Below, in pieces: positions 35,856 to 48,374 of a DNA stretch of 64,000 nucleotides. Location: NCBI RefSeq assembly GCF_050003625.1, contig NC_134398.1:107602026-107666025 (forward strand), given 5' to 3'. The translations under genes and the position numbers were made by a program. Every line of letters starts with the position of its first letter. Position 1 is the stretch's first letter. The notes beneath the pieces were generated by a model. The model did no database searches. It had not been told where the DNA came from and saw only the letters and a list, made by a program, of their open reading frames with translations. Origin of the DNA: Haematobia irritans (lineage: Eukaryota > Arthropoda > Insecta > Diptera > Muscidae).

Positions 35856-36396
35856 CACTGAAAAAAATATTGTCGTGAGGCCAAAGATTTCATGTCCTTA
35901 AAAGACGAATGCAAATTTTGCTTTGCATGGAAGACGCATTTCTCTAATATAAAGCATTTTTTCTCGTCCAAAAGTCGATAAACTTTTCAATGAAGTCGTA
36001 TTGTCCTTATAATTAAGTGATTTGATTAAAAATTGTTATCATAACATGCAAGAAAACATTTTTGGGCTAAGGTCAACTTGACAACAAAGCAAAAATTCGT
36101 TTAAAAATAGGACATGTTTTTCAACACTTTATTTTAAAGACGTTTTTACTGGAAATACAGCATAATTTCTACTGGAAGTCGAGTCTGAATTTGGAAAATA
36201 AAATTGCCGTTAACTCATTTTTAAATGACTTTGATAGCATATGAAGAAAAAAAGTTGAAAAAAAAACGAAAAATTAAAATTTGTGTCTTAAAAGTATCCT
36301 TACTTGTATTCTCTGCTTCTTTGGCTCGGAATCAATACCAAAATTTTTAAAATAAAGACAAAATCTTTGGAACAGGACATGCTTTGTTTTTGAGTG
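35856..36396. mobile_element. M1 short copy flanked by TG
   Basis: CACTGAAAAAAATATTGTCG to GCTTTGTTTTTGAGTG, flanked by TG at 35854-35855 and 36397-36398 instead of TA. Counterpart of 2256-2794. Confidence 0.65.
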
Positions 36397-36515
36397 TGGT
36401 AGTACTATATGGCGTATATGGAGCAAAATTTCATCTCGGTTGAAATTGTGCACATTGTGTAAGTATATGGTCTCTAACAACCAAGCAAATATTGGTCCAT
36501 GTCAGTGCATATTTA

Positions 36516-37448
36516 AAGGGTGATTCTTTTGAGGTTAGGATTTTCATGCATTAGTATTTGACAGATCACGTGGGATTTCAGACATGGTGTCAAAGAGAAA
36601 GATGCTCAGTATGCTTTGACATTTCATCATGAATAGACTTACTAACGAGCCACAACGTCGAATTTTCAGTGAATGGGCCCTAGAAAAGTTGGCAGAAAAT
36701 CCGCTTTTTTATCGACAAATTTTGTTCAGCGATGAGGCTCATTTCTGGTTGAATGGCTACGTAAATAAGCAAAATTGCCGCATTTGGAGTGAAGAGCAAC
36801 CAGAAGCCGTTCAAGAACTGCCCATGCATCCCGAAAAATGCACTGTTTGGTGTGGTTTGTACGCTGGTGGAATCATTGGACCGTATTTTTTCGAAGATGC
36901 TGTTGGACGCAACGTTACGGTGAATGGCGATCGCTATCGTTCGATGCTAACAAACTTTTTGTTGCCAAAAATGGAAGAACTGAACTTGGTTGACATGTGG
37001 TTTCAACAAGATGGCGCTACATGCCACACAGCTCGCGATTCTATGGCCATTTTGAGGGAAAACTTCGGAGAACAATTCATCTCAAGAAATGGACCGGTAA
37101 GTTGGCCACCAAGATCATGCGATTTGACGCCTTTAGACTATTTTTTGTGGGGCTACGTCAAGTCTAAAGTCTACAGAAATAAGCCAGCAACTATTCCAGC
37201 TTTGGAAGACAACATTTCCGAAGAAATTCGGGCTATTCCGGCCGAAATGCTCGAAAAAGTTGCCCAAAATTGGACTTTCCGAATGGACCACCTAAGACGC
37301 AGCCGCGGTCAACATTTAAATGAAATTATCTTCAAAAAGTAAATGTCATGGACCAATCTAACGTTTCAAATAAAGAACCGATGAGATTTTGCAAATTTTA
37401 TGCGTTTTTTTTTTTAAAAAGTTATCAAGCTCTTAACAAATCACCCTT
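36516..37448 (+). mobile_element. Mariner (DD41D, rosa-type) deletion derivative, copy 2
   Basis: AAGGGTGATTCTTTTGAGG to AACAAATCACCCTT, with TA at 36514-36515 and 37449-37450. 933 bp. The internal deletion fuses the first seven codons in frame to the region just before the catalytic domain. Confidence 0.9.
36629..37342 (+). CDS. Mariner transposase lacking its DNA-binding domain, open frame
   Basis: 237 codons from ATG at 36629. Residues 1-7 are the natural N-terminus (MNRLTNE). They are joined to PQRRIFSEWALEKL, which precedes the catalytic core. Catalytic Asp candidates: D35 in FSDEAHF, D128 in WFQQDGATCH, D170 in TPLDYFLWGYVK. There are 41 residues between the last two, so DD41D. Intact mariner transposases are about 340-350 residues, so about 100 residues including the helix-turn-helix region are missing. 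The frame is uninterrupted and could be translated, but it should not recognise its own ends. Deletion derivatives of this type can act as inhibitors in other transposon systems, though that is only an inference here. Confidence 0.8.
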   Translation: MNRLTNEPQRRIFSEWALEKLAENPLFYRQILFSDEAHFWLNGYVNKQNCRIWSEEQPEAVQELPMHPEKCTVWCGLYAGGIIGPYFFEDAVGRNVTVNGDRYRSMLTNFLLPKMEELNLVDMWFQQDGATCHTARDSMAILRENFGEQFISRNGPVSWPPRSCDLTPLDYFLWGYVKSKVYRNKPATIPALEDNISEEIRAIPAEMLEKVAQNWTFRMDHLRRSRGQHLNEIIFKK

Positions 37449-37450
37449 TA

Positions 37451-37653
37451 TAAACATCCCCAAGGTAAGCCGACACCCATATTTCACATTTGGCTCTCTA
37501 ATTCCGCTCAAACATTGGTTCATATCTGTTCAACATTATTTATAGACCCCTCAACAGCGTTGCCATAAGGAAGTTTTAGTTTGGACCAACATTTTATCAC
37601 AATTGGACCAAAATTCGTACCAGCGGACCATTTTTTCCAAATTAAATTATGTA
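37451..37653. other. Short spacer between mariner copy 2 and M2
   Basis: Contains fragments in the CR style (cattggttcatatctgttca) and nothing else recognisable. Confidence 0.4.
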
Positions 37654-38172
37654 CACTGAACAAAATTTTAACGTGATATTAAATTTCTTTAAAATGATGA
37701 AATGTTAATTATCAATTTTTTTCCATTGAATTTAGGACACAAATTTTGTAAATTTGCGTCCCTCCGTTAAAGTTCGAACTAAGGTTTATTTTCCTGAAAG
37801 TAAAGAAACACATTTTTGATTTAAAGAAATTGTCCTTAAATTAACTGAAACTTTAGATTTATGATAAAAACGATTCAGATATAGACTAAGACTTTTTTTG
37901 GGGGTTAACATCTTTGATTTAAAGTTTTTTTGGCATTAAGAAAACATTGTTTACTTTGAAGTATCCGTTATAATTTGGATTTTTAAACTGGCGTTTGTTT
38001 GTACGTGAGATCTGTATTCTAATTTAAATTTTATTGGTCCTAGATTTAAAGCCAGATAGGTCGCTAAAAAATGTCTTTCTTTTAAAGAAGCCGCATCTTT
38101 GGCTCGGAATCAATACCAAAATCCTTAAGGGAAGGTCAAAATCTTTGGATCCAAGTAACCTTTTTTTGAGTG
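37654..38172. mobile_element. M2 element between the two inverted mariners
   Basis: CACTGAACAAAATTTTAACG to ACCTTTTTTTGAGTG, TA on both sides. Around 37813 it has the single-TTAA site that is filled by the piggyBac-like MITE in the 7.2-8.2 kb relative. Confidence 0.7.
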
Positions 38173-38253
38173 TAATAGTTAAAAATTTGGAAAAAATTAC
38201 TTCGATAGAAAATTTTGTTAAATTTTTATTTCTATTCAAAATTTTTATTTCTA

Positions 38254-39186
38254 AAGGGTGATTTGTTAAGAGCTTGATAACTTTTTTAAAAAAAAAACGC
38301 ATAAAATTTGCAAAATCTCATCGGTTCTTTATTTGAAACGTTAGATTGGTCCATGACATTTACTTTTTGAAGATAATTTCATTTAAATGTTGACCGCGGC
38401 TGCGTCTTAGGTGGTCCATTCGGAAAGTCCAATTTTGGGCAACTTTTTCGAGCATTTCGGCCGGAATAGCCCGAATTTCTTCGGAAATGTTGTCTTCCAA
38501 AGCTGGAATAGTTGCTGGCTTATTTCTGTAGACTTTAGACTTGACGTAGCCCCACAAAAAATAGTCTAAAGGCGTCAAATCGCATGATCTTGGTGGCCAA
38601 CTTACCGGTCCATTTCTTGAGATGAATTGTTCTCCGAAGTTTTCCCTCAAAATGGCCATAGAATCGCGAGCTGTGTGGCATGTAGCGCCATCTTGTTGAA
38701 ACCACATGTCAACCAAGTTCAGTTCTTCCATTTTTGGCAACAAAAAGTTTGTTAGCATCGAACGATAGCGATCGCCATTCACCGTAACGTTGCGTCCAAC
38801 AGCATCTTCGAAAAAATACGGTCCAATGATTCCACCAGCGTACAAACCACACCAAACAGTGCATTTTTCGGGATGCATGGGCAGTTCTTGAACGGCTTCT
38901 GGTTGCTCTTCACTCCAAATGCGGCAATTTTGCTTATTTACGTAGCCATTCAACCAGAAATGAGCCTCATCGCTGAACAAAATTTGTCGATAAAAAAGCG
39001 GATTTTCTGCCAACTTTTCTAGGGCCCATTCACTGAAAATTCGACGTTGTGGCTCGTTAGTAAGTCTATTCATGATGAAATGTCAAAGCATACTGAGCAT
39101 CTTTCTCTTTGACACCATGTCTGAAATCCCACGTGATCTGTCAAATACTAATGCATGAAAATCCTAACCTCAAAAGAATCACCCTT
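38254..39186 (-). mobile_element. Mariner deletion derivative, copy 3, inverted relative to copy 2
   Basis: Same 933-bp derivative as copy 2, on the minus strand, with TA on both sides (38252-38253, 39187-39188). The same deletion junction is present. The only difference I see from copy 2 is in the poly-T/A tract. Confidence 0.9.
38360..39073 (-). CDS. Mariner transposase lacking its DNA-binding domain, open frame (copy 3)
   Basis: Encodes the same 237 residues as 36629-37342, including the same deletion join after MNRLTNE and the same DD41D residues. Identity of both protein and junction means copies 2 and 3 descend from one deletion derivative that moved, or was duplicated, very recently. 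A full-length source transposase is not in the window. Confidence 0.8.
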   Translation of the reverse strand: MNRLTNEPQRRIFSEWALEKLAENPLFYRQILFSDEAHFWLNGYVNKQNCRIWSEEQPEAVQELPMHPEKCTVWCGLYAGGIIGPYFFEDAVGRNVTVNGDRYRSMLTNFLLPKMEELNLVDMWFQQDGATCHTARDSMAILRENFGEQFISRNGPVSWPPRSCDLTPLDYFLWGYVKSKVYRNKPATIPALEDNISEEIRAIPAEMLEKVAQNWTFRMDHLRRSRGQHLNEIIFKK

Positions 39187-39189
39187 TAT

Positions 39190-39630
39190 TATGCTGTCAT
39201 TCGGGATCGATTTTTAAAAATCCCAGGATTCGGAATTTGAAAATATTGAATCCCGGGATCCTGAAATTTTCGGGATTTTTTAAATATTTTAAGTAATAAC
39301 AATCTACAGCGCCATTTAACCAATTTACTTTAATTCAATTATAGTTCATCTCAACATTGTGAAGAAAATATTATGACAACAATAAATAGAAAAGCCATTT
39401 TATATCACTATCTTACTCAGTAAAACATTTTAGGGATTAGGTTGGTACAATAAGTTTATAATTACATTAAAGTTAAAAAAAATATTTATTAAGAAAAAAT
39501 TATTAAGGATTAAAAAAAACTGGGTTTAATGATCAAAATAGATTTGTTTTAATAAATTGGTTTTTATATTGCTTTTTATATTATGTGGCACGAATTCCAT
39601 TTCACATGAACTTATTATTCAAAGGACATT
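39190..39630. mobile_element. hAT-like element, 5' part only
   Basis: Begins at the mariner boundary with gctgtcattcgggatcg, then the cccgggat palindromes and the family interior (aacaatctacagcgcc, gaattccatttcacatgaac). The mariner sits at the very start of the terminal repeat. The 3' end is missing. Confidence 0.65.
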
Positions 39631-39639
39631 ATGGATCCG

Positions 39640-40448
39640 TGCGCCTTCTACCCCCTTAAAGTAGTTAATTCGGGAGACCGCCGAATATCAGGATTATATC
39701 AAACCCTTTTCGATATAAACCAACTTTGAGATATCCTATTATTATATTTCAGCTCTTAAACAGTCCTAAAAATTACGTTTTCTGGAAGACCCATATGTTA
39801 AATGCGGAGGTGGTCCTTTATGGGGGCTATACCACGACATGGATCGATGCACATCACCATTCTGACCATTGGAGGGTCCAACATACCTCCAGATTTCATA
39901 CAAATCGGATACAAATTGAGGTGTCTGGAAGCCAAGGAAGTCAAATCGGGGGATCGATCCATATGTGGTCTATACTAAACCATGGACCGATATAAACCAT
40001 ATTTCGTCCATCTATTTATGGACATAAATACCCCTATATTTCCAATTGCATGCAATTTAGGTTTATATGGGGGCTATATCAAAACATGAACCGGCATACC
40101 CCATCTTTGGCCTTGATCTCCAAGTAGACAAAAATCAAGAATATATGAACCTTACACCGAGAAAAACATGTTCGGCTCCAAATTTTAACTAACAGAAAAT
40201 AATCTTTGCTTTAAAACATTTTTCTTTAAATTTAGGGCAGGAAATTTTTGAATTCGCATACGCCCGCTAAGTCATATGTCTTTGAATGAGGCCACTTCAA
40301 TTATATGTTGGAGCTATGTCTAAATGTGGACTGATTTCAATCAAATTTGATACATACTATCAATTGTACTCCTTGTGCAAAATTTAAAGAAAATCACGAC
40401 AAAAACCTACATTCTAGGGCCATATAAGTGCATATCGGGCGATATATG
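39640..40448. repeat. CR-type core and M2-like scraps
   Basis: Degenerate units with atgggggctataccacgaca and tatgggggctatatcaaaac (39.8-40.1 kb), then an M2-like piece (aatctttgctttaaaacatt). No gene; the 89-codon frame at 39726-39995 runs through the repeat. Confidence 0.45.
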
Positions 40449-41290
40449 CACTGAAAAAATATTGTCGTGAAGTCAAAGGTTTCATGTCCTTAAAATACGA
40501 ATGCAAATTTTGCTTAGTTTAGAAGACAAATTTCTCTAATATAAAGTTTTTTTTTCCTTGTCCAAAAGTCGATAAACTTTTCTTTGAAGTCGTATTGTCC
40601 TTATAATTAAGTGATTTGACTTCAAAATGGGTATCATAACATGAAAGAAAAAATTTTAGGGCTAACGTCAACTTGACTTTAATAATTCATAAAAATTCTT
40701 TAAAATTAATGAAATTGTCTTCAAATTTGTTGTCTTTTTGCATCTTCACTACAAAGCAAAAAATCGTTCAAAAATAGGACATGATGTTCAACACTTTATT
40801 TTAAAGACGTTTTTTACTTGAAACATAGCCTAATTTCTACTGGAAGTCGAGTCTGAATGTGGAAAATAAAGTTGTCGTTAACTCGATTTTTGTTGAAAAA
40901 AACCAATCTTGATTTAAACTTGTGAAACCGTTTATTCAAATTTTGGTATCTTTTGGTAGAAGTTTTTCAACAATTAAATTATTTTTATGTATACTGACAA
41001 TATGTGAAAAGTTATACAAATTTCAATGATATTTTGATTTATATAAAATCTGGTATGCACAAGTAACAATTATTAACAATTTTAAAGGAGTTCGATAGCA
41101 TATGAAGGAAAAAACAAAAAAAATCAAATTTGCTTCCTAGAAGCAAGTACACAAAACCCAAATTTAAAAGACAATTGTGTCTTAAAAGTATCTTTACTTG
41201 TATGCTCCGGTTCTTTGGTTCGGAATCAATACCAAAATTGTTAAAGTAAAGACAAAATCTTTAGAAACGGGCATGCTTTCTTTTTGAGTG
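40449..41290. mobile_element. M1 copy flanked by TG, with about 190 bp inserted
   Basis: CACTGAAAAAATATTGTCGTG to TTTCTTTTTGAGTG, flanked by TG. Where other copies read taactcgattttaaagga, this one has about 190 extra AT-rich bp between about 40892 and 41080. Confidence 0.65.
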
Positions 41291-41299
41291 TGGGAGATA

Positions 41300-42530
41300 C
41301 ATTGAGGCGATTTCTTTCAAAATCAAAAGGGTTCTATGCTGCTGAAATTTTTAGTATATTGGAATAAAAGTCGATTAAGTCGATTGGAAAAAACTTTACA
41401 TTGGTATATGTTTTTGTACTGTCCCATATAGCCAAATTTCCCGATTTGATGATATAAACGTCGCAACTTTTATGCGATTTGCCTCAATTTAGAAACCTAA
41501 AAGCATTTTGTTAGTCCATAACAAGTAAGTAAAGTCTATATTATACACACCACTTTGTGGATCCATATTTTCGATACCATCTCAAATCCTTAGTTGCGTT
41601 ATATACCCAATGGTATATGCTCCCAATTGGAAATTTTTTAAATCTACAGACATTTTTATGCAATTTCGAAAAACTTAATTTACGATTTATTAATCGAAAG
41701 ATATGTATTAGAGGTATAGGAAAAGTTGATTTTTACTCATTTTTACATTTGCAGTGCCGATTTTATAAGGAAATGGGGGTATTTTGGCTATATTAACCCA
41801 ATTCGGAAAAACAATAATATGGGAGCTATATCTAAATCTCAAACGATTTCAATCAAATGTAGCACCCTAGAGCAAAAACAATGGAAGATGAAGATGGGAA
41901 AATGGCAGCAGAGGGTATCAAACCATTGACGGCGTTCGATGCAAACGTGTCGTTTATGATTTTTTGTTCCACAAATTAAACTAAGAATAAAAAGAAATTT
42001 ATATCAGGGAATGACGTAGAACAATCGGTCAAAAGTTTCTCATTATTATTTACACAAAATTTAACATCATTTGTGAGTTTTTAACAAAAAATATTGCAAA
42101 TTAAAAATGAACGAACGTGTATGTATCGAACACCGTAAATGCAACTTTTGGTATGACGTCGCCCATTCTCCCGTCTTCATCATCCATTGTTTTTGCCCTA
42201 GAGTATAATGCTAATTGTACTCCTTGTGCAAAATTTCAAGTAAAACTCTAGCTTATATATAAATATGTTAAGTCCATATCGGGTGAAAGATATATATGGG
42301 AGCTATATTTAAATCTGAACCGATCAATAGTGTCCTATTCTGATCCAAAACAGAAACTTGTGTCAGTCGATTAGAATAAAATTGCGACCTGGACTTTTAT
42401 TACAAAAATGTGTTCACAGACAGACGCACGGACAGAGGGACATCGACTCAGGGACCGATACCCCATGTGTCTATCTCGCCAACATTTAGTTTTTACAAAC
42501 ATATGCACTACACTTCTATCAAAAGTTATG
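41300..42530. repeat. CR-type repeat, degenerate
   Basis: Phrases gggagctatatctaaatctc and gggagctatatttaaatctg with aaccgat, and an acagacagacgcacggac run near 42418, give the same order of parts as CR-A. No gene. Confidence 0.45.
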
Positions 42531-43640
42531 ATTAATATTGTTTAATTAATATTAGCCTATGACTAAAGTTTAAAAAAATATTCAATGTAAAACGGTCAAA
42601 AGGCTTTGTTCGGTTAAAGTGGTCTAAGTAATTTTTAGCCATGTTCTATTATCATTATTTTGAGATCGTAAATACTAAAAAAACTATAATAAATATGATT
42701 TTAAGACCGAAAACAAGGGTATTTCTATCTTATACGGGGTTTGAGAAATTTCAAAAACAAAACTTTGAACTTGCTTCCTGTAAAATTCACTTTTTAGACT
42801 TAGCGTACTTTGAATGAAGCAGTCGATATATCAGATATACATGGACGAAAAAGACTGTCTGAGTGTAAAAATTATATGTTTCGAACTCAAATTTGTTAAC
42901 ACAATATTTTTAAGTGAAAGCATATAATGTTAATAAACTTGCTTAACATGTTTGGGAAATATATGTTAATATGTTGGAACATATTATGTTTGGGACATAA
43001 AATGTTTGTAAATATAATACGCTTGGATTTGCATCCAATTATATTAATATTAATTTAGAAATAACCTATAAACATATATGTTTTTAGAAAGAGAGACCCA
43101 GAGAGTATGAAGCAAGTAAAATAATGGAAGAAGCCATTTGGCGCCTTGAAAATATATATCCACAAAGACCACTTCATTAATTTTTTACCAGTGTATGCCT
43201 GAAGTGAAACGTAATATGTTTTAACAATACAAACAATATTTTGTTTCGACCAATTCTGAAAATATATATGCTTGAAGCACATTTTGTGTTTGGGGCATAT
43301 GTTACAAAAGCGAGTTTCTTGAGCGTACGTTTGATGAGAATTTTATGATTTCCCTAGAAAAATGCTTCTTATAGATTATATTTGCAAATTTTAAATTCAG
43401 CTTCGTTAGCCATACAATTTTAACTGTACTGTTGGATGAAATATGTCTCACTATATGAAAATAAGTCATTATATGTGATCGTTGGCTGTTGGTATGATCC
43501 AAAATAAAAATGAACCAATACCAGTTTTGTAACAAAAGAAAAGTAATTTCCACCGCGTATGGAGGGGAAGAAGATTTGAAACATTTTGTATCTGCATGAC
43601 CCATTTTGCACTTTATCTTCTCAATATACAAACAATTTAG
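42531..43640. mobile_element. AT-rich region with a decayed TAE-related element (about 42862-43330)
   Basis: From 42862 to 43330 the text follows TAE ends in weakened form (tgttaatatgttggaacata; ttatgtttgggacataaaat; final gagtttcttgagcgta). The tRNA-like module is absent. The open frames on the minus strand here are unrecognised. Confidence 0.45.
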
Positions 43641-43684
43641 AAATATTTATTAGAATTCATAATTTCAAAAAAAATTTACACTGC

Positions 43685-43765
43685 ACCTCCCCCGGACGGA
43701 GGATCGAACCACGTACCATCAGTTTTCAAAACGCGAGTATTATGCACTGAGCCACATAGCCAACA
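43685..43765 (-). ncRNA. tRNA-like SINE head with T-run
   Basis: On the minus strand it has the A box TGGCTCAGTGCATAA and B box GGTTCGATCCTCC, followed about 20 bases later by TTTTTTTT. tRNA-related, but the ends do not pair as an acceptor stem. Confidence 0.55.
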
Positions 43766-43844
43766 TCCGTACTACTAACCAAATATGACTTTGTTCACCA
43801 TTCATACATAATTATGTGTATTTGTATACAAATACATACAAGCA

Positions 43845-43995
43845 TGTGTTCTATTTATAGAATAGTTTCAAAAACAAAAGCTAACACATATTTCCAAGAA
43901 GTAGAATTAAATTCATCTAACTACAGGGTGATTCATGTTTAATTAATTTATATTAAAAAGGTGGTCTTCGAAATAATGCACATTAAAAGTTTAGT
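43845..43995. repeat. Paralogous fragment of the arm sequence near 32.4 kb
   Basis: Matches 32410-32550 (ctatttatagaatagtttca; acagggtgattcatg). It shows the site of the 887-bp CT-flanked element in empty form. Confidence 0.75.
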
Positions 43996-44918
43996 ATGGA
44001 CATATATTAAAGAATTAAATTACGTAGTTAAACTAACGCTAAATTTAACTTATTTTTATTGCACAAAAATATTTGTTTGTAAATAAATTGTTTATTTTTT
44101 TCAAAATTTTCTACAGCCCAATGAAATTTTCCGTTTTTGTCTCAAGTTTTATGAACTAAACTTAGGTATATAGTTCATTGACCGTACATATAAGTTCAAT
44201 ATGAACTAATTCAGAAGAAAATTTTCATATGATTCCCGCAAAAATAGTAAGAACGAATTACTTTATGGTTAAAAGGTCATGGTTTTTGTTCGTTAATTTT
44301 AGTTCATTTTTCTTCTATGAGAGGATGTAATTTCGTGAAGTGTAGTTAAAAAGTACTCCAGGGTATTAAATTCTACCTATAGTACAGTTTACCTTTTTCT
44401 GTGTATACTCTGTATTATACAGGTAAACTGTATATATACTATAGTATTATCGAGAATTTACGTATTCTTGTTAAATTTGGACACAAGCGCACGCATCAAT
44501 TGAGTAAAATTTAGTTTAGAATTAATTATTTTAAAAACCAAAATTAACTGCAGAAAGCGAACAAACAATCCGACTATTGAAATAAACTTTTCTACGCTGG
44601 TGTTTCGCAGGTGAAAATCAAAAAATTTGTTGTTACTTTTCTTTACTGTGCTAAAAAGTCGTAATGTTTACAATTGGTGTTCAAAGAGTAAAGGTTGTAT
44701 TAACGAATTTGTACATCGGTTCATTGGTTTTGTATTACGAAATAAATAGAAATTGAATTGAAAAATAGTTAATAGCTCGACTATTTTTCGCTTAGTGTAT
44801 GTTATGTTTTGGACTTGATAGTTTGGACAATTTCTTCGATGTTATGTTTCGATTAAAAAATATTTATTGTTGTTTTGCACCTGTAATTTAGGTTTGGAAA
44901 CACGATCATAGTACCGAC
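43996..44918. other. AT-rich sequence with one inverted repeat
   Basis: No gene. Inverted repeat ctatagtacagtttacct (44377-44394) and aggtaaactgtatatatactatag-type partner (44421-44444, six extra bases TATATA). Confidence 0.5.
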
Positions 44919-45635
44919 TAGGGCTTTCATTCGGGATCGATTTTTAAAACTCCCGGGATTCGGGATTTCAAAATATTGAATCCCGGGATTTTTCGAGATT
45001 TTTTTCGGGATCCCGAAATTTTTGGGATTCTTTAAATATTTTAAGTAATAACAATCTACAGCGCCAAAAAATTATTGTACATTAAACCAATTTAGATTAA
45101 TTCAATTTTTTTTACAACAAAAGAACATAAGAGTAAATTAAAAAGCAATTTTAAATTGCTCTCATACTTAACGAACACATAGTCCCACTCAACATTGTGA
45201 AGAAAAGAAAAACAAAAATTTTATGACAAAAATAAATAAAAAAGCCATTTCATATCGCTATCTTACTCAGCAAACATTTTAAGGATTAAGTTAGATTAGG
45301 CGTATTTTCGTATACTTGTGATAATCCTTTTGTACTTCGATTTAAGTAAATATATCACAGCGTCCAAATTTTTGTCAGATAATCGCGATCTTGTCATATT
45401 TTCGACGGACCTTTTATCATTGCTTTTTATTTTATGTGGCACGAATTCCATTTCACATGAACTCATTATTCAAAGGTCCTTCTCGTTTATTTCGATTTTT
45501 GATGAAATTGTGCTCTTTAGTATACCTCATGTATAATAAATTCTTACTCAAGATGTACCATAAATGTTTATTAACTCAATTTGTCGTTTGTGAAATCTAA
45601 GGGCCGTTTACACTGAGTGAAGACTCCAATGAGTG
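44919..45635. mobile_element. hAT-like element, 5' part, truncated
   Basis: TAGGGCTTTCATTCGGGATCG start, cccgggat palindromes, family interior as at 39190-39630 and 11500-11760. It stops at ccaatgagtgtacacag, where another small element starts. Confidence 0.65.
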
Positions 45636-45636
45636 T

Positions 45637-46150
45637 ACACAGAAAAAATATCACAAAAATTTGTCCAATAAAAATTTAGTAGAAGTTTAAAATTTCAATT
45701 AATAAATTAATTGAAACAATTAACTTTTCAATCAAGATAGAAACATCAAGTAAATTATGCCACTGTTTGAAAATTTTTAATTTTTTAATTAAAAAGGTAA
45801 TTTATACAATTAAATTAAAATAAACTGGCAAGAAAAAGTAATGGAACATTTTTTTTTTAATTTTTAATTCAAAATTTATTTAAAACAATGAATTTAATAT
45901 TTTCTTGATTAAAGACATTTCAATTAAAAAATTAATTGGATCAATTAATTTCCTGATATAATCAGAAATTTTTGTTGCGTATGTTCGATTTTTCACCAAA
46001 ACTCGTAAATAACCATGCAAAAATATGTATGGTAATGAGGATATTTTTAGCATAGCTTGCATTGAAATGATATATAACATTGATTACGCTTACTTTCATA
46101 TTTAAAAATTGAAACGTAATCTTTGGAAAAGATCCAAAACAGTACATAGT
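45637..46150. other. AT-rich stretch with attaattga palindromes
   Basis: Begins TACACAGAAAAAATATC, like the start of a TA-type small element. Repeated aattaattgaa motifs in both orientations. The far end is not found. No gene. Confidence 0.4.
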
Positions 46151-46151
46151 A

Positions 46152-47510
46152 CACCCAGAAAAAAGGGTCTTCGAAACTTAAGGACAAAATGTTCATCAAT
46201 TTAGTTTAGCCATTTTATTTCCATTAAGTTAAATATTTGTGTGAAATAATAAAATTTACTTGTTTCAGTAAAAAATCCTAAACTGAAAGCAGTTAGGAAA
46301 AGTTAATTAACTAGATTAAGGCATGGAATTTTACTAATACTGTTTTGTTCGCTGGGTATAAGAATTTACTACTGAACAAGAAATTTTTTTTCACTGATAA
46401 CAAAGCATTCGTAAAAACAAAACCGAACTAAACCCTAGTTTCCTTAAATTTAGTAAAATTTCTTATAAAATGACAATTCTGACTTTCTTTATTATAGAAA
46501 GCTTATCATACATACGAATAACTCTTGGCATAGAAAAATATTTTAGTTCATTCGTACTAATAAGTATTCAATCCTTTCAAAACTTAAGGAAAAACACTTG
46601 TTAGAATATAGGAAATTTTCCTATATTTCTTTTGTCTACCTGTAATCGATACCTGTCATCGATGTATCGATATGTTTGCGCGTGGGTTGTTTTTTAGTTG
46701 GAATCGCGTTGTTATGGTATACGGAGAGATTGTTAAAAAATAATGTAGTAAAATAATTTAATAACAAATAAAATATATAAAATATTTGTTATTTTAAATT
46801 AGTGAGAACATTTTTCGTTTTTTGAAAATTATTAAATAACAAACAATGAGACAATTTTCGTGATGGTGTATAAAGGAAAAAACACCAGCAGAATAACAAC
46901 CCCTTCATTCGTTTTTATTTTGGAATGTTCAATTATCAGGTAATATTCAGTGACGCTATCCTTTTGTGAAAAAATTGGTTTATGATTTTTTTTTATATTT
47001 GTAGGTATTGAAAGAAGGACAAACTCGTTAGGCAGCAACTTATTAAAAGTGGAATTTGGAAATAGTGGAATAATAAACTAATATTTCAAAACCAGTCGAT
47101 GCTGTTGATACTTAATAAATATATTTAATATATTAATATAACATGTCTTTTATTGAAGAAAAAATCACTATATAAATAAATAAAATTGTATTTAAAAACG
47201 AAGGTAAGCAGTTCTAATGTTGAAGTAAATGGATTACCACAAATATGTAAGATTTGTCCAAATGAATGACAAAAAGTTCAATAAAATCATTCCATATATG
47301 GATTCAATTCAGTTAAATTTTTTCATTCTGTAGTATAGTGGTACATGAATATATGAAAATGTAAACTAATATATGGAATGCATTCTACGTAATTTATACG
47401 AAAATCACATGGTTCAAACAAATAAAAATGTCTTTGGCGCTATACGAAGTTCAACTTTCTTCACAATGAGTTCATTTTAACTTAATGAAGGGGTCACTTT
47501 TTTCTGGATG
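46152..47510. mobile_element. 1.36-kb TA-flanked element, CACCCAGAAAAAAGG ends
   Basis: Ends CACCCAGAAAAAAGGGTC and, inverted, CATCCAGAAAAAAGTGACC, TA on both sides (46150-46151, 47511-47512). No coding content. Similar termini (acacccagaaaaaag) occur alone near 9311. Confidence 0.65.
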
Positions 47511-47960
47511 TACCACCCTATAAATAAAAAATGTAGTATAAATATATATTTGATATAATCCATTAAGAAAAATGGAGACAAGTACTTGATGTTTTCTCAA
47601 TAAAAAAAACTGACGTCGAAATTCATTACTTCCCATAAATCCAACATGAAATTATGTGAAATTCCCCACACATGGAATTTGTAAAATATAAAGGAACGTA
47701 TGAACCGTCCTGTATAGAAAGTGGAATAAAAAGTATGAAGCACCCTGTGAAAACGGTGAAAATAAAGAACGAAATGTGAACATGTGGCAACATAGCCAAG
47801 TAACGGATTGTCGCCAAAATGTACGCAAAACATACTATGTGGTTCAAAGTATGCGTTCCATATAAGAAATAGAATATATGTAAGAAAATCATGTAAATCG
47901 GACCAAAATCGGAAATACATATATGATAGATATTCTTGTCGACGCATGTATGTAACATGT

Positions 47961-48292
<332 letters not shown>

Positions 48293-48374
48293 ACCATAAC
48301 GGTAAAGAGGTAGAGCATTAGAAGTCGGAGTGCCAAGAATGTCAAAAATCACCGATTTCAAAAAAAAAAAAAAA

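Larger units (their letters stand above)
27014..36478. repeat. Right arm of the large inverted duplication
   Basis: Reverse complement of 2173-14158 without the three left-only insertions. It has one extra segment at about 28513-28984 next to the M2 end. That extra segment has no recognised feature. The right arm also lacks any N gap, so it shows the uninterrupted structure of the MITE lost in the left. Confidence 0.85.
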
